DNA of 64,000 nucleotides from Sulfuritalea sp. Lineage in GTDB: Bacteria; Pseudomonadota; Gammaproteobacteria; Burkholderiales; Rhodocyclaceae. This document shows positions 26,724 through 35,407 of this stretch, one piece after another. The DNA is taken from contig NZ_JAFLDR010000012.1 in assembly GCF_017302275.1 (NCBI RefSeq), forward strand, positions 56,165 to 120,164, in the 5' to 3' direction. The number at the start of each line of letters is the position of its first letter. Position 1 is the stretch's first letter. The translations under genes were made by a program, and so were the position numbers. The notes under the pieces are model-generated. The model made no database searches. It saw nothing but the letters and a program-made list of their open reading frames with translations, and had not been told where the DNA came from.

Positions 26724-26841
26724 AGCGCGGCCAGGATAGGTGTCTCGACCAGTGCGCAGCTTGCAGACCTGGTGTATATGCGTATCTAGCGTTGCGCCAT
26801 GACTGACATGGGCTTTCAGTTGTCGGGCGGCGATCGTCGGG

Positions 26842-26869
26842 TTGACTTCGCCGGTGACGCGACTACAAT
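26842..26869 (+). promoter_or_regulatory. Sigma-70 promoter of tRNA-Val
   Basis: -35 TTGACT (26842-26847) and -10 TACAAT (26864-26869) separated by 16 bases, with the tRNA 5' end 15 bases beyond the -10. A GC-rich discriminator (GCGCGC) follows, as is usual for stable RNA promoters. Confidence 0.75.
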
Positions 26870-26883
26870 GCGCGCTCTTTCGC

Positions 26884-26960
26884 AGGCGCGTAGCTCAGCT
26901 GGTTAGAGCACCACCTTGACATGGTGGGGGTCGTTGGTTCGAGTCCAATCGCGCCTACCA
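26884..26960 (+). tRNA. tRNA-Val (anticodon GAC)
   Basis: 77 bases with an encoded CCA end. The acceptor stem AGGCGCG pairs with CGCGCCT. The D arm is GCTC...GAGC, the anticodon arm is CCACC-TTGACAT-GGTGG with anticodon GAC, and the T arm is GTTGG-TTCGAGT-CCAAT. All stems pair, with one G-U. It lies between the insertion sequence and the exopolysaccharide region. No repeat of its 3' end was seen elsewhere in the window. Confidence 0.97.
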
Positions 26961-27439
26961 GAATTTGGTAGACGAGCGGCAAGTGGTACACCCTTGAAAA
27001 ACCGCCATTGGGCGTGATGCTGTTCAACTGGCGCTGAACGGCATTTGTGTCTATTGCGTGACCTTTCTTGTAAGGGCTGTTAACGTTTGGTTCGATGCTA
27101 TCGAGCCAGTTTCACGCTACCGCGTATGTGTTGCCACTAGCTGCTCCTGACCGGCCAGCGAAGCAAGAGGCCGTGCGCCAAGACGCTGGTCGAACATATG
27201 GCCTATCAACTTTCATTGGGCAAGTCTTTTTGTACGCGCTGATCCTGAGTAAGGGCCATTTTACAGTGATCGACAATTGCGCCCCAGCTTTCATTCCCGA
27301 TCAAATCATCGGCGATGCTTTTTCCTGATCGGTTTGTTCTGCATATTGCTGCCATCCGATGGCCCGCTCGATGGTTGGCAATTTCAGGACACTTTGTTAA
27401 GCTAGACTCCTGTTATTTTGAACTCGACAGTTCGACAGA
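26961..27439. other. Non-coding region after tRNA-Val
   Basis: About 480 bases with no convincing gene. A 77-codon open frame (27095-27328) has no ribosome site or recognisable domain. CTACCA-GAATT-TGGTAG (26955-26971) can pair across the tRNA 3' end but has no T-tract. The region may hold the remains of a deletion, since the next gene is a truncated fragment. Confidence 0.4.
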
Positions 27440-28126
27440 ATGAATTCAGTGCCTACTTCAAGCAGCTTCTCGGACCGATTGAGGTCGGCCGGCATTGAGC
27501 CGGGGGACAGCGAGGAACTACGACTTAACAAATCCCTGCTGATGCTGGCGACGGGACTGGTGTGCTTGATGATGATGGTTTGGGTCGCCGTTTACAACCT
27601 GCTCGGCCTTAATTTCTCCAGCGATCTTCCATTGCTGTTTCAGTTGGTGCTTATTGGAAACGTGCTCCTGTATATCTACACGCGGCACTTTGATTTTTTT
27701 CGCATCACCCAGTTTGGTCTTTTCCTGTTTCTTCCTTTTTTTGCGCAGTGGTCGGCTGGCAACTTGATTGTTTCCAGTGGAGTGATCCTCTGGGGTGCGC
27801 TAGCGCCCATTGGTGCAATCTTGTGTATTGGCGCTCGGGAGTCTCTAGGATGGTTTATCGCGTGGATTGCCCTTACGGCGATCTCGGGTGGCGTGGACTA
27901 TTACCTTGCCGATCCCATGATGATCCAGAAGCCGATCGTCACGACGCGCACCACGCTCTTGTTCCTTACGCTGAACTTCATCGCCGTGGCAACAATAAGC
28001 TATGCATTGTTGCGGTTTGCCATCGAGCAACGCCGCCGTGCTCAGGAGCGTCTGGAACAGTCGCGGAAACAGGTGCAGATGGCGAAGAACGCAGCCGATA
28101 CCTTTTTCGCGACGCCTCTGGTTTGA
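27440..28126 (+). pseudogene. Membrane sensor fragment (N-terminal part of a signalling protein)
   Basis: The 228 residues hold five or six hydrophobic segments (about 30-180), a membrane sensor-like region, followed by a coiled coil (FAIEQRRRAQERLEQSRKQV and QMAKNAADTFF). In hybrid histidine kinases such a coiled coil runs straight into an H-box (A-FLATMSHE-type). Here the text stops abruptly at FFATPLV, with no kinase or cyclase domain. The remaining 55 bases to the next gene do not restore one in any frame. I read it as the surviving N-terminal end of a sensor kinase or cyclase, truncated by deletion. A small independent membrane protein cannot be ruled out. Confidence 0.6.
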
Positions 28127-28181
28127 CCGGTCATTTGCCGGAAGTCTTCAGTTTTGTGGCGATGCTTCTGCCGGAGGCAGG

Positions 28182-28874
28182 TTACCAATAGTTCCAGTTT
28201 CGCGTAGCCAAAATCCAAATCCCCAATGCGCCGTTCGTCACGGCGTGTGAAACGATGGGAATCCAAAGGTTGCGGGACCACATATATAACGCATTGTAGG
28301 TGATGCCCGCGATCGCGCCGGCCATCCAACTATCATGCTCCACCGCGAACAAGGCAGTCGTGATTACGAAAGCGCCGAGACCTACCCGCCTTGGCGACAG
28401 TGACAGAAAATCATGTTGATCGATCCAGCGCAAGATGAGCGAGCGCCAGAAAAGCTCTTCCATGACGGGGACGACCAATGCGAGCCCGGCCAATCGTAGG
28501 AGGGCCTTTGGCCAGTCCATGCTGCCGTCAGGCAGGAGCGGGACAAATCGTTCCGAATGGGTTACGACGGCGCCGGACTGGCCCCATTCAATCCAGATAA
28601 CGAATACCGCGACTCCGGCGCCAATCGACACTAACCAGTGAGTTGTGGAAACGGCTTCCGTGTTCCTCAGTTCGGTGTAACTGCGCCAAAACCAGGCAAG
28701 TACCAAGGCAACAATCACACCGCGAATCACCGCAAGCCATGACAGTGATATCCCAATGGAAGCCGCAACGGGTGCGAGCGCGGAATTAGCCATCAAGAAC
28801 GCGATAAAAAGCAGGAACGGAATGGCTCGCGCCAGAACCGGATTGCTGCGAATCTGCGAAGCGCTGTAAGTCAT
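28182..28874 (-). CDS. CPBP-family intramembrane glutamic protease (exosortase-associated CAAX protease type)
   Basis: This is a 230-residue polytopic membrane protein of the CPBP/Abi family. All catalytic elements are present: EExxxR as EELFWR (139-144), an FxxEH segment with His180, and HxxxN (His210, Asn214). This family includes a group (TIGR03008-like) that occurs with exosortase/PEP-CTERM systems, here supported by the neighbouring TIGR03790 protein, the PEP-CTERM protein 2.4 kb away and exosortase B 7.5 kb away. It is the second gene of a minus-strand pair, 24 bases after the TIGR03790 gene. The substrate is unknown. Confidence 0.82.
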   Translation of the reverse strand: MTYSASQIRSNPVLARAIPFLLFIAFLMANSALAPVAASIGISLSWLAVIRGVIVALVLAWFWRSYTELRNTEAVSTTHWLVSIGAGVAVFVIWIEWGQSGAVVTHSERFVPLLPDGSMDWPKALLRLAGLALVVPVMEELFWRSLILRWIDQHDFLSLSPRRVGLGAFVITTALFAVEHDSWMAGAIAGITYNALYMWSRNLWIPIVSHAVTNGALGIWILATRNWNYW

Positions 28875-28898
28875 CAGTAAACTCCAATATTGCAGCAG

Positions 28899-29927
28899 TC
28901 AATCCGATTTCTTGGTCCGGAACGGGGCGGCCAACGGCTCACCGATGAAAAGTCCTTGCCCAGGCATTGCGACACTTTTCCAGTATGCTTCTATCATTGT
29001 TTCGCCTTTCAGGTAGCGTGATGCAAGCACCGCCGGATTTGGAAACTTTTGCAGCAAGTTGCAGGGTTCCACCACCGTACCGTAACTTCCTGTGGCGCCT
29101 GCCTCCAGCCAGCGCAACGCGCTCATTTGGCCGCTGTTTTCAGTAAGCCGTCCGCCCGATGACGTCAAGTGGTCGGCGATTGCGCCGGGAACGAAGCCGA
29201 GCGTCTCCAAGTGTGTGACATTTGCCAGTCCGGTGAAATAGAACAATACATCATCGACATACTTTATGTCATTCCGTTTTAGCGCAAATACTCGAATTTT
29301 TTCCTTGGCAAATACTCGCTTCGCCAGTGGGTAGAGCGAACTGCGGACGTTCCTGGTTTCGTCAGAGGTAGAAAGCAGATAGGCGGTGCCTTCAGGAAAC
29401 GATCCGTCTGCATCCACGCCCCTGTCAATAAGCGCTTTGGATTGTTCGAACGATAGTCCAGCGATTGCCATCGCCGGTCGAATTCCAAAGTGTGCAAAGG
29501 GTCGCTGACTTGGGGAATTGAAATATGGATTCGGCCTCGTCGGCTTGCATCCGGGCTCACAAAACGCCGGATCATAACCAAACGCAAATGCTGAAGTTAT
29601 CGACATGCAGCCGACTCGGTAAGGAGTTGCCCAAGCAAGGGCGAACGCCTGGATGCTGCTCCTTGTCTTCGAATCGACGGCACGCTTGACGGCCTCGAAC
29701 TCATCGGGAGTTAGCTCGGTCCTATCAGTGGGAAGCTTGACCCGAATTATGTTCTGGAAGGAAATTCGGCGTTGAGCCGCGTAGTATTCGCCGACCTGGA
29801 CACTCAGTGGATCGTTCGAGTTGATAATCACAGCAAGTTGCATCGCGTCCAGCGAATAAACGGCAGGTGATATCGTCATCGCCGGGATGAGCAGACTGCA
29901 ACACAGGATTGATTTTGCTAAGGTCAT
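28899..29927 (-). CDS. TIGR03790-family exported protein linked to exosortase systems
   Basis: The 342 residues from ATG 29927 have a signal peptide (MTLAKSILCCSLLIPAMTIS). The mature protein begins LDAMQLAVIINSNDPLSVQV and EYYAAQRRISFQNIIRVKLP, a typical TIGR03790 opening. It continues with LAWATPYRVGCMSITSAFAF and the C-terminal LRWLEAGATGSYGTVVEPCN and MIEAYWKSVAMPGQGLFIGE. From memory, this family is found only in genomes with exosortase. Its function is unknown. Nothing resembling a PEP-CTERM tail is present in this copy, which ends FRTKKSD. It is divergent from the rhomboid gene. Confidence 0.8.
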   Translation of the reverse strand: MTLAKSILCCSLLIPAMTISPAVYSLDAMQLAVIINSNDPLSVQVGEYYAAQRRISFQNIIRVKLPTDRTELTPDEFEAVKRAVDSKTRSSIQAFALAWATPYRVGCMSITSAFAFGYDPAFCEPGCKPTRPNPYFNSPSQRPFAHFGIRPAMAIAGLSFEQSKALIDRGVDADGSFPEGTAYLLSTSDETRNVRSSLYPLAKRVFAKEKIRVFALKRNDIKYVDDVLFYFTGLANVTHLETLGFVPGAIADHLTSSGGRLTENSGQMSALRWLEAGATGSYGTVVEPCNLLQKFPNPAVLASRYLKGETMIEAYWKSVAMPGQGLFIGEPLAAPFRTKKSD

Positions 29928-30044
29928 TAATTCGACGAAGTTGAGCAGGTTTGTTGTGTACTTACGTGACGGACTGAGTGTAGCTGAACATCTCGCCCCC
30001 GCCGCAATCGAAACCGTTTTGACTTCATCGGAAAGCAATTACGC

Positions 30045-31193
30045 ATGAAAGAACGAGTTTTCGTCGATCCACGGAAGAACGATTTGCCGGTGCTTGAACC
30101 ACTACGTGGCAGACGTGCGTGGATTTCTGCTACTTCGTGTTTGGTCGTTTCGAACCTGTTGGTCGCTGCGGCGATGATTGTTGTCAGTGCGAGCTCCTCG
30201 CAATCGTCGGACTCCCTGCAGTTGGCATGGGGCGCGAATTTTGCTCCAGCGACAACCGATGGAGAATGGTGGCGATTGGCAACCGCGATGTTCCTGCATT
30301 TTGGAGTCGTTCATCTCTTGATGAATATGGCGGCGCTTTGGGATGTCGGCCGGCTTGTTGAGCGACTATTCGGCATAAGTCGGTTTGTCGCAATCTATTT
30401 CGTCAGCGGACTTACTGGAAATCTTGTGTCGCTGATTCTTCATGGAGATCGCGCCGTATCAGGTGGCGCTTCCGGAGCGGTTTTTGGAATATATGGCGCG
30501 TTGCTCGTCTTTCTCGTGTCGGAAAGAAGGCGTCTGCATACTGTTGAATTCCGCTGGATGTTCTGGGGTGCAAGCGCCTTTTCACTTCTTGCCTTGAGTT
30601 TCGGTATGTTGGTACCCGGAATCGACAATGCAGCCCACTTCGGTGGACTGCTTGCAGGCGTTGCTTCCAGCTATATTCTATTGGTGAGCGTCCCGAGTAG
30701 TGGCTCGGGGCGAGAACGCTCGCAACGCGTTGTTACCATAGCGTTCGCGCTGGCAATCGCTGCTCTTATTTCCAGCATTCCCAAACCTCGTTACCCTTGG
30801 TCCGATGAGCAACTGGCCCGTAGCGAGATTCGCGAGTTCATAGGCGCGGACTTGAAAACCAATGCCAAACTCCGTGCATTGCTTTCCGAGAATGGATCAG
30901 CGCCAGGTGCATCGTTTGATCAACTCGCGGGTCGAATCGAAGCCGAGGTCGTGCAATCCTATGAGCAAAGCTTTGAGCAGCTCTCTGGCTTGCATGTTAG
31001 TCCCGATGTTCCATCCGCAGCTACACTGGAACGGTTGCGGCATTATGCAGAGGTTCGACGCGATGCCACACAAGCCTTGGCGGAGGGTATTCGAGAGCAG
31101 GATCCTAGAAGAGTTCGCGATGCACTCGAAGCCGTTCGCCGTGCCGGCCGGGAATTAAACGGGTCGCCGAACGGAAAAGCTACAACGCCCTAG
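30045..31193 (+). CDS. Rhomboid-family intramembrane serine protease
   Basis: The 382 residues hold a rhomboid domain (about 20-215) with HxxxN (His90, Asn94), GASG (141-144; catalytic Ser143) and the catalytic His198 in NAAHFGG. About six transmembrane helices fit the minimal rhomboid core. The C-terminal 165 residues are a soluble, helical, charged domain of unknown role that starts after VVTIAFALAIAALISSIP. The gene is divergent from the TIGR03790 gene and ends at a strong terminator shared with the PEP-CTERM gene. Rhombosortase acts on GlyGly-CTERM tails, not PEP-CTERM, so a direct sorting role is not implied. Confidence 0.88.
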   Translation: MKERVFVDPRKNDLPVLEPLRGRRAWISATSCLVVSNLLVAAAMIVVSASSSQSSDSLQLAWGANFAPATTDGEWWRLATAMFLHFGVVHLLMNMAALWDVGRLVERLFGISRFVAIYFVSGLTGNLVSLILHGDRAVSGGASGAVFGIYGALLVFLVSERRRLHTVEFRWMFWGASAFSLLALSFGMLVPGIDNAAHFGGLLAGVASSYILLVSVPSSGSGRERSQRVVTIAFALAIAALISSIPKPRYPWSDEQLARSEIREFIGADLKTNAKLRALLSENGSAPGASFDQLAGRIEAEVVQSYEQSFEQLSGLHVSPDVPSAATLERLRHYAEVRRDATQALAEGIREQDPRRVRDALEAVRRAGRELNGSPNGKATTP

Positions 31194-31210
31194 ATGGCAT
31201 GGAGCAAAAA

Positions 31211-31241
31211 AAACAAGCCCTGCATCGCAGGGCTTGTTTTT
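31211..31241. terminator. Bidirectional intrinsic terminator
   Basis: AAACAAGCCCTGC-ATC-GCAGGGCTTGTTT (31211-31239), a 13-bp perfect stem with a 3-base loop, with an A-run before and a T-run after. It can therefore end both the rhomboid transcript (plus) and the PEP-CTERM transcript (minus), which converge on it. Confidence 0.93.
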
Positions 31242-31248
31242 AAATAGT

Positions 31249-32022
31249 TTAGCTCAGTTTGCGACGGCGTCGCCCCGCGACAAACCCGATCAGACCAAGC
31301 CCGGCCAACATCATTGCATAGGTTTCTGGTTCGGGAATCGGAGCTAGATAGAGCTGGTCCTGAGCAACCGTGTCGAAGTTGCCGGAGAAGGGGGTGCTTT
31401 CACGCAGGAGGTTCAGTACCCGCACCTGGCCGTTCCAACCAGTGGCATTCTGATTTGCTTCCGCTACCCACCCGGTTGCCCGGGTATTACTTGTATAGAG
31501 GTTGTACACGGATGTATTGACAGTCGACGAAATTTCGCCCTCGAGGTACCAGATCGCGAGTTGCAGCGCCGCGCTGTCCAGCTTATGCTCTGCCACGGTG
31601 CCATTCCAGTCGTAGCCAGATAGCGTATGGTTGGTGAACTTGGTGAAGAGGTAAGCGGTCTTGTCGCTGATCGGATCCCACTTGTTGTTGTAAGGGCCAG
31701 GGCCGTCGGGATCACCCAGTGGGTCAATCACGCTCCCGCCCGCACCGCCGTTCTTGGCGCCGTGATTCACCTTCGAGACAAGTAGCGGTTTGTCGTAGTA
31801 GAAGTGTTCCGAGTACTCCACGCAAAATGTCTGGAACGAAGGTGAGTTTCCCGTCAGAGCGCTTGCGAGGAACTCACCGCCACCGTTTACTCCACCCCAC
31901 GGATTCGAACTTAGCTTGATTGTGTCGCCAGCCTGAATTCCAAGTGGAGCCGCAAGGGCAAAGGAAGCCGTCGATGCTGCCAAGGCCGCCACGGCAATGT
32001 TCCGGATAACTATGTTTTTCAT
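31249..32022 (-). CDS. PEP-CTERM sorting-domain protein
   Basis: This is an exported substrate of the exosortase system. The 257 residues have an N-terminal signal (IAVAALAASTASFALAAPLG), a soluble domain rich in Gly, Asn and Trp, and the classic C-terminal tail: IPEPETYAMM (229-238), a hydrophobic segment and RRRRKLS. The PEP box directly before the transmembrane stretch is what exosortases recognise. The middle contains FQTFCVEYSEHFYY, resembling Thioester-TED-like or adhesin-like openings, but this is not certain. It is a lone minus-strand gene ending at the shared terminator, about 4.3 kb from the exosortase gene. Confidence 0.92.
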   Translation of the reverse strand: MKNIVIRNIAVAALAASTASFALAAPLGIQAGDTIKLSSNPWGGVNGGGEFLASALTGNSPSFQTFCVEYSEHFYYDKPLLVSKVNHGAKNGGAGGSVIDPLGDPDGPGPYNNKWDPISDKTAYLFTKFTNHTLSGYDWNGTVAEHKLDSAALQLAIWYLEGEISSTVNTSVYNLYTSNTRATGWVAEANQNATGWNGQVRVLNLLRESTPFSGNFDTVAQDQLYLAPIPEPETYAMMLAGLGLIGFVAGRRRRKLS

Positions 32023-32202
32023 GGTATGACTCCTAAGCGTTTCTCAATGACTGCCTGCCTTTGCATCTGGTTGCAGAATATTCACTGGATAGGCCCCGGT
32101 CAATAGCCCGTATGGACTAGTCCGTTTGTGCCCAAGTAACCCAGTAGTATCTAAGTTATCATTATAAAACAGGTAACTGCAAAGGCAGGGCGTTTGTCGA
32201 TC

Positions 32203-32931
32203 ATGATTGCGGTTCATACTTTGAATGGCAGCCGGAAGGTCAATCGGTACTGTGTACTTGGAGTTGCTATTGGATTTGCACTTGCGCCGGTTTTCGCAAT
32301 GGCCGAATCGGTAGGTTTCGGGAGGCAGACTCAGGGGTCTCCGTACCAGATGCAAGTCAACGGTAATGACGTTTATCGATTGTCCCCAAGCTTTCGGGTG
32401 CCAAGTGCCCCAAGTTCCGCGACAGCGGAGATGCCAGCGCTGGCGCGGCTACCCTATTCCAGTGCGATTTCAGCTGCGGCCAAGTCAAGCAATCTTGATC
32501 CTGCTCTCGTGCATGCTTTGATTTCCGTGGAGTCTGGCCATCGCCAGAGCGCCGTTTCGCCAAAGGGCGCGACTGGTCTGATGCAACTTATGCCTGGTAC
32601 GGCTTTGCGCTATGGGGTGACGGTGCCAGGTAAATCCCATGAAGAAAATCTTCGTGCAGGCACTCGTTATTTGAGAGATCTGCTGGATATGTTCGAAGAT
32701 CGCCTTGATCTCGCCTTGGCCGCATATAACGCCGGCGAAGGCGCTGTCCAGAAATACGGAAACCGAATTCCGCCATTTCGGGAAACACAGAACTATGTTC
32801 CCAGCGTTCTTGAGAAGTACAAGGAATGGAGACTACCGGCGCCGGCAGTGCCGCGACCGGTTGTCTACTTGCCGGGAACGCGCCTTGATCGCAGAATGAT
32901 TCAGCATTCGGTCGTTGCAGGCGGCGAGTGA
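32203..32931 (+). CDS. Lytic transglycosylase (SLT domain) of the exopolysaccharide locus
   Basis: The 242 residues from ATG 32203 have an export signal (VNRYCVLGVAIGFALAPVFA) and a C-terminal goose-lysozyme-like SLT domain: AAAKSSNLDPALVHALISVE, the catalytic E in ISVESGHRQ, SPKGATGLMQLMPGTALRYG, ENLRAGTRYLRDLLDMFEDR and ALAAYNAGEGAVQKYG. These are the family's ES, GLMQL and AYNAG signatures. Such enzymes cut peptidoglycan. In an Eps locus they may make room for the trans-envelope export complex. It is upstream of epsE on the same strand. Confidence 0.88.
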   Translation: MIAVHTLNGSRKVNRYCVLGVAIGFALAPVFAMAESVGFGRQTQGSPYQMQVNGNDVYRLSPSFRVPSAPSSATAEMPALARLPYSSAISAAAKSSNLDPALVHALISVESGHRQSAVSPKGATGLMQLMPGTALRYGVTVPGKSHEENLRAGTRYLRDLLDMFEDRLDLALAAYNAGEGAVQKYGNRIPPFRETQNYVPSVLEKYKEWRLPAPAVPRPVVYLPGTRLDRRMIQHSVVAGGE

Positions 32932-33120
32932 ATGAAATCTTGCGTCGAAGGCTTCGCCTATCCTTGATGACTGTAAGTTGGGTTGACTAAGTGCATGGGG
33001 AACAGCCAGCATCCAAAAAGTATCGTTTGTTCTGCAAGGATCGATGCATGAATCGTATTGCTTGGCTTTTGGTCTAGAATGAAAACCCACATTTGTGAAT
33101 GTTTGTCTACGAGGAAGCCA

Positions 33121-33930
33121 ATGCGAATGCCGTTCAGAATCTGGTTGGCCTGCTATTGTCTGATTGTTTTTTCGGGATCGGGCGTCGCTCAGGATAAGAG
33201 TAGTGCGGACATTACGCTCGGTTCCGGAGATTTGATCCGAATTGTGGTGTTTCAGAATCCAGACCTGACTGTCGAGACACGCGTGTCGGAGTCCGGAACG
33301 GTTACCTACCCGCTACTAGGGTCGGTGAAGGTAGGTGGCTTGACTCTCGATGCAGCTGAGAAGCAGATAGCCAAGGGATTGCGAGATGGCGGATTTGTTC
33401 CGCAGCCCCAAGTCAACATTTCTCTTTCGCAGATACTGGGCAACAGGGTGTCGATACTGGGTATGGTTGGCAAGCCGGGACGCTTTCCACTCGAGACCTT
33501 CAATACACGGTTGACCGACATACTGGCTACGGCTGGCGGCATTTCCCCAGGAGGAGATGACTCGGTCATTTTGATCGGATCCAGAGACGGCAAGCCGTTT
33601 CGCAAGGAAATCGACGTTCCAAGCCTCTATCTGGACTCAAAGCGCGACGATGACGTCGTTGTCTCTGGTGGAGACATTATCTATGTGCATCGGGCGCCAG
33701 TGTATTACATCTATGGAGAAGTCCAGAAACCTGGGTCGTTCAGGATTGAACGAGGTATGACCGTCCAGCAAGCCCTGGTTCAGGCAGGAGGCCCGAGCGC
33801 GCGAGGCTTGGAGCGATGGTTGCGGATGCACCGTCGTGACAAGGAAGGACAGTTGGTGGAGTCGAGTCCGGAGCTTTTTGATCCAGTAAGACCGAACGAC
33901 GTGATCTACGTTCGTGAAAGCTTTTTCTAG
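33121..33930 (+). CDS. epsE: Polysaccharide export protein EpsE (OPX/Wza family)
   Basis: The 269 residues start at ATG 33121 (GAGGAA ribosome site). Signal peptide, then LGSGDLIRIVVFQNPDLTVE and RVSESGTVTYPLLGSVKVGG, the poly-export domain. SLBB repeats follow: NRVSILGMVGKPGRFPLETF, LTDILATAGGISPGGDDSVI and VYYIYGEVQKPGSFRIERGM plus TVQQALVQAGGPSARG. The outer-membrane helix seen in Wza is not obvious, as in other EpsE proteins of exosortase loci. It probably forms the periplasmic conduit. It is the first gene of the epsE-epsF-epsG-xrtB series, 13 bases before epsF. Confidence 0.9.
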   Translation: MRMPFRIWLACYCLIVFSGSGVAQDKSSADITLGSGDLIRIVVFQNPDLTVETRVSESGTVTYPLLGSVKVGGLTLDAAEKQIAKGLRDGGFVPQPQVNISLSQILGNRVSILGMVGKPGRFPLETFNTRLTDILATAGGISPGGDDSVILIGSRDGKPFRKEIDVPSLYLDSKRDDDVVVSGGDIIYVHRAPVYYIYGEVQKPGSFRIERGMTVQQALVQAGGPSARGLERWLRMHRRDKEGQLVESSPELFDPVRPNDVIYVRESFF

Positions 33931-33943
33931 GCCGGGTTAACGT

Positions 33944-35407
33944 ATGACTCCGCAACAGTTCTTTCTTATCATTTTTGCCAGACGGCATCTGGCAGCATCG
34001 ATATTTGTTCTGGTGGCTGCCACCGGCGCGGCAATCACCATGTTGATGCCAAAGGTCTATACGGCCACCACCTCGATGGTCGTTGATGTCAAATCGGATC
34101 CGATTGCCGGCGCTCTGTTGCCGACTGTCGGCACACCGACCTACATGGCGACCCAGACCGAGATCATATCGAGCGAGAGAACGGCGATCGGTGTGGTGCG
34201 CCTCCTTCGGGTCGACCAGAATCCGCAACTGGTTGCTCAATGGAAGGAGGCAACCAATGGCACGACGCCTCTGGAGAACTATTTCGCGCGCTTGTTGCGA
34301 AGCGGAATGACGGTAAGTCCGGCGCGGGGCAGCAATATCATCAATCTGTCGTATTCGGGGCGTGATCCTAAGTTTGCCACCACGGTCGCCAATGCTTATA
34401 CCCAAGCTTATATTGATTTGCTCATCGACATGCGGGTCGATCCTGCGCGCCAGTATTCAGCTTGGTTCGATGAGCGACTCAAAGTCCTGCGAGCCAATCT
34501 TGAAAAGGCCCAGGCCAAGTTGTCGGCCTATCAGCGTGAAAAAGGTATCGTGGCGTCCGACGAGCGCGTCGATCAGGAAACTACCAGGCTTAATGCGTTG
34601 GAGGCACAACTCGCGGCAATACAGGGTGAGCGAGTCGACACAAGCAGTCGTCAGCGCAGTTCGGGTAGCGAGCTTTCTCCGGACGTACAGCAGAATCCCA
34701 TTATCGTTTCGTTGAAGGGCGAATTGGCCAAATCCGAGGCGAGGTTGATAGAGACCAGCGGCACCATGGGTAAAAACCATCCTGTGCGAATGCAGTTGGA
34801 AGGCCAAATTGCGGGCCTCAAGGAGCAGCTTGAAAAAGAGATGCGGCGAATTTCAGGGGGCGCGGCGACCGCGACGCGTACGACCGCGATGAAGGAGACC
34901 GAGCTAAGACAGCTTATTGAGGAGCAGAAGAAGCAAGTACTGGCATTGCGCGAGACGCGGGACGAAATTACGGTTCTGAACAAAGATGTCGAGTCGGCGC
35001 AGCGTTCCTACGAATCGGTGGCTCAACGCATGAGTCAACTGAGCCTCGAAGCCCAGTCTGAGCAGGCTAATGTCCGCGTCCTGAGCCCTGCGATCGAACC
35101 TTCCGAGCCGTCGCGTCCCAATATTCCAAGATTTCTGGCCGCATCGCTGGTCGGCGGCATTCTCGTCGGAATTCTTGCCGCGCTGGGCCTTGAGTTCCTT
35201 GACCGGCGCGTGCGTGATAAGACTGATCTCGCCGTGGATGGAGTTCCAGTGTTTGGAGTGATTGGGCCGATTAGAGACAAATATACGTTTCGCCAGAGGT
35301 TGGACCTTTTGCGCGCGTTCGTGGCCAATCATCGCCAGCGCCGTGCGGCGAAACGGCGGGCCTTGCTTTTGCGCGATGAGGCAAACCGGGTTGGGAGTGC
35401 GCCGTGA
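33944..35407 (+). CDS. epsF: Chain-length determinant protein EpsF (Wzz/PCP family)
   Basis: This is a 487-residue polysaccharide co-polymerase. It has an N-terminal transmembrane helix (about 15-37) after a short cytoplasmic start, a Wzz domain (YTATTSMVVDVKSDPIAGAL, MATQTEIISSERTAIGVVRL), a long periplasmic coiled coil (about 175-395; LRANLEKAQAKLSAYQREKG) and a C-terminal helix (FLAASLVGGILVGILAALGL) preceded by the Pro-rich IEPSEPSRPNIPR. A basic cytoplasmic tail follows. The separate EpsG gene overlaps its end (GTGA), so the ATPase is a separate protein. Confidence 0.92.
   Translation: MTPQQFFLIIFARRHLAASIFVLVAATGAAITMLMPKVYTATTSMVVDVKSDPIAGALLPTVGTPTYMATQTEIISSERTAIGVVRLLRVDQNPQLVAQWKEATNGTTPLENYFARLLRSGMTVSPARGSNIINLSYSGRDPKFATTVANAYTQAYIDLLIDMRVDPARQYSAWFDERLKVLRANLEKAQAKLSAYQREKGIVASDERVDQETTRLNALEAQLAAIQGERVDTSSRQRSSGSELSPDVQQNPIIVSLKGELAKSEARLIETSGTMGKNHPVRMQLEGQIAGLKEQLEKEMRRISGGAATATRTTAMKETELRQLIEEQKKQVLALRETRDEITVLNKDVESAQRSYESVAQRMSQLSLEAQSEQANVRVLSPAIEPSEPSRPNIPRFLAASLVGGILVGILAALGLEFLDRRVRDKTDLAVDGVPVFGVIGPIRDKYTFRQRLDLLRAFVANHRQRRAAKRRALLLRDEANRVGSAP

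Noticed and set aside
26884-26960. tRNA-Val as an integration site of a genomic island
   Set aside because: No direct repeat of the tRNA 3' end and no integrase gene were seen in the window.
27095-27328. 77-codon open frame downstream of tRNA-Val
   Set aside because: No ribosome site, no motif and mixed composition.
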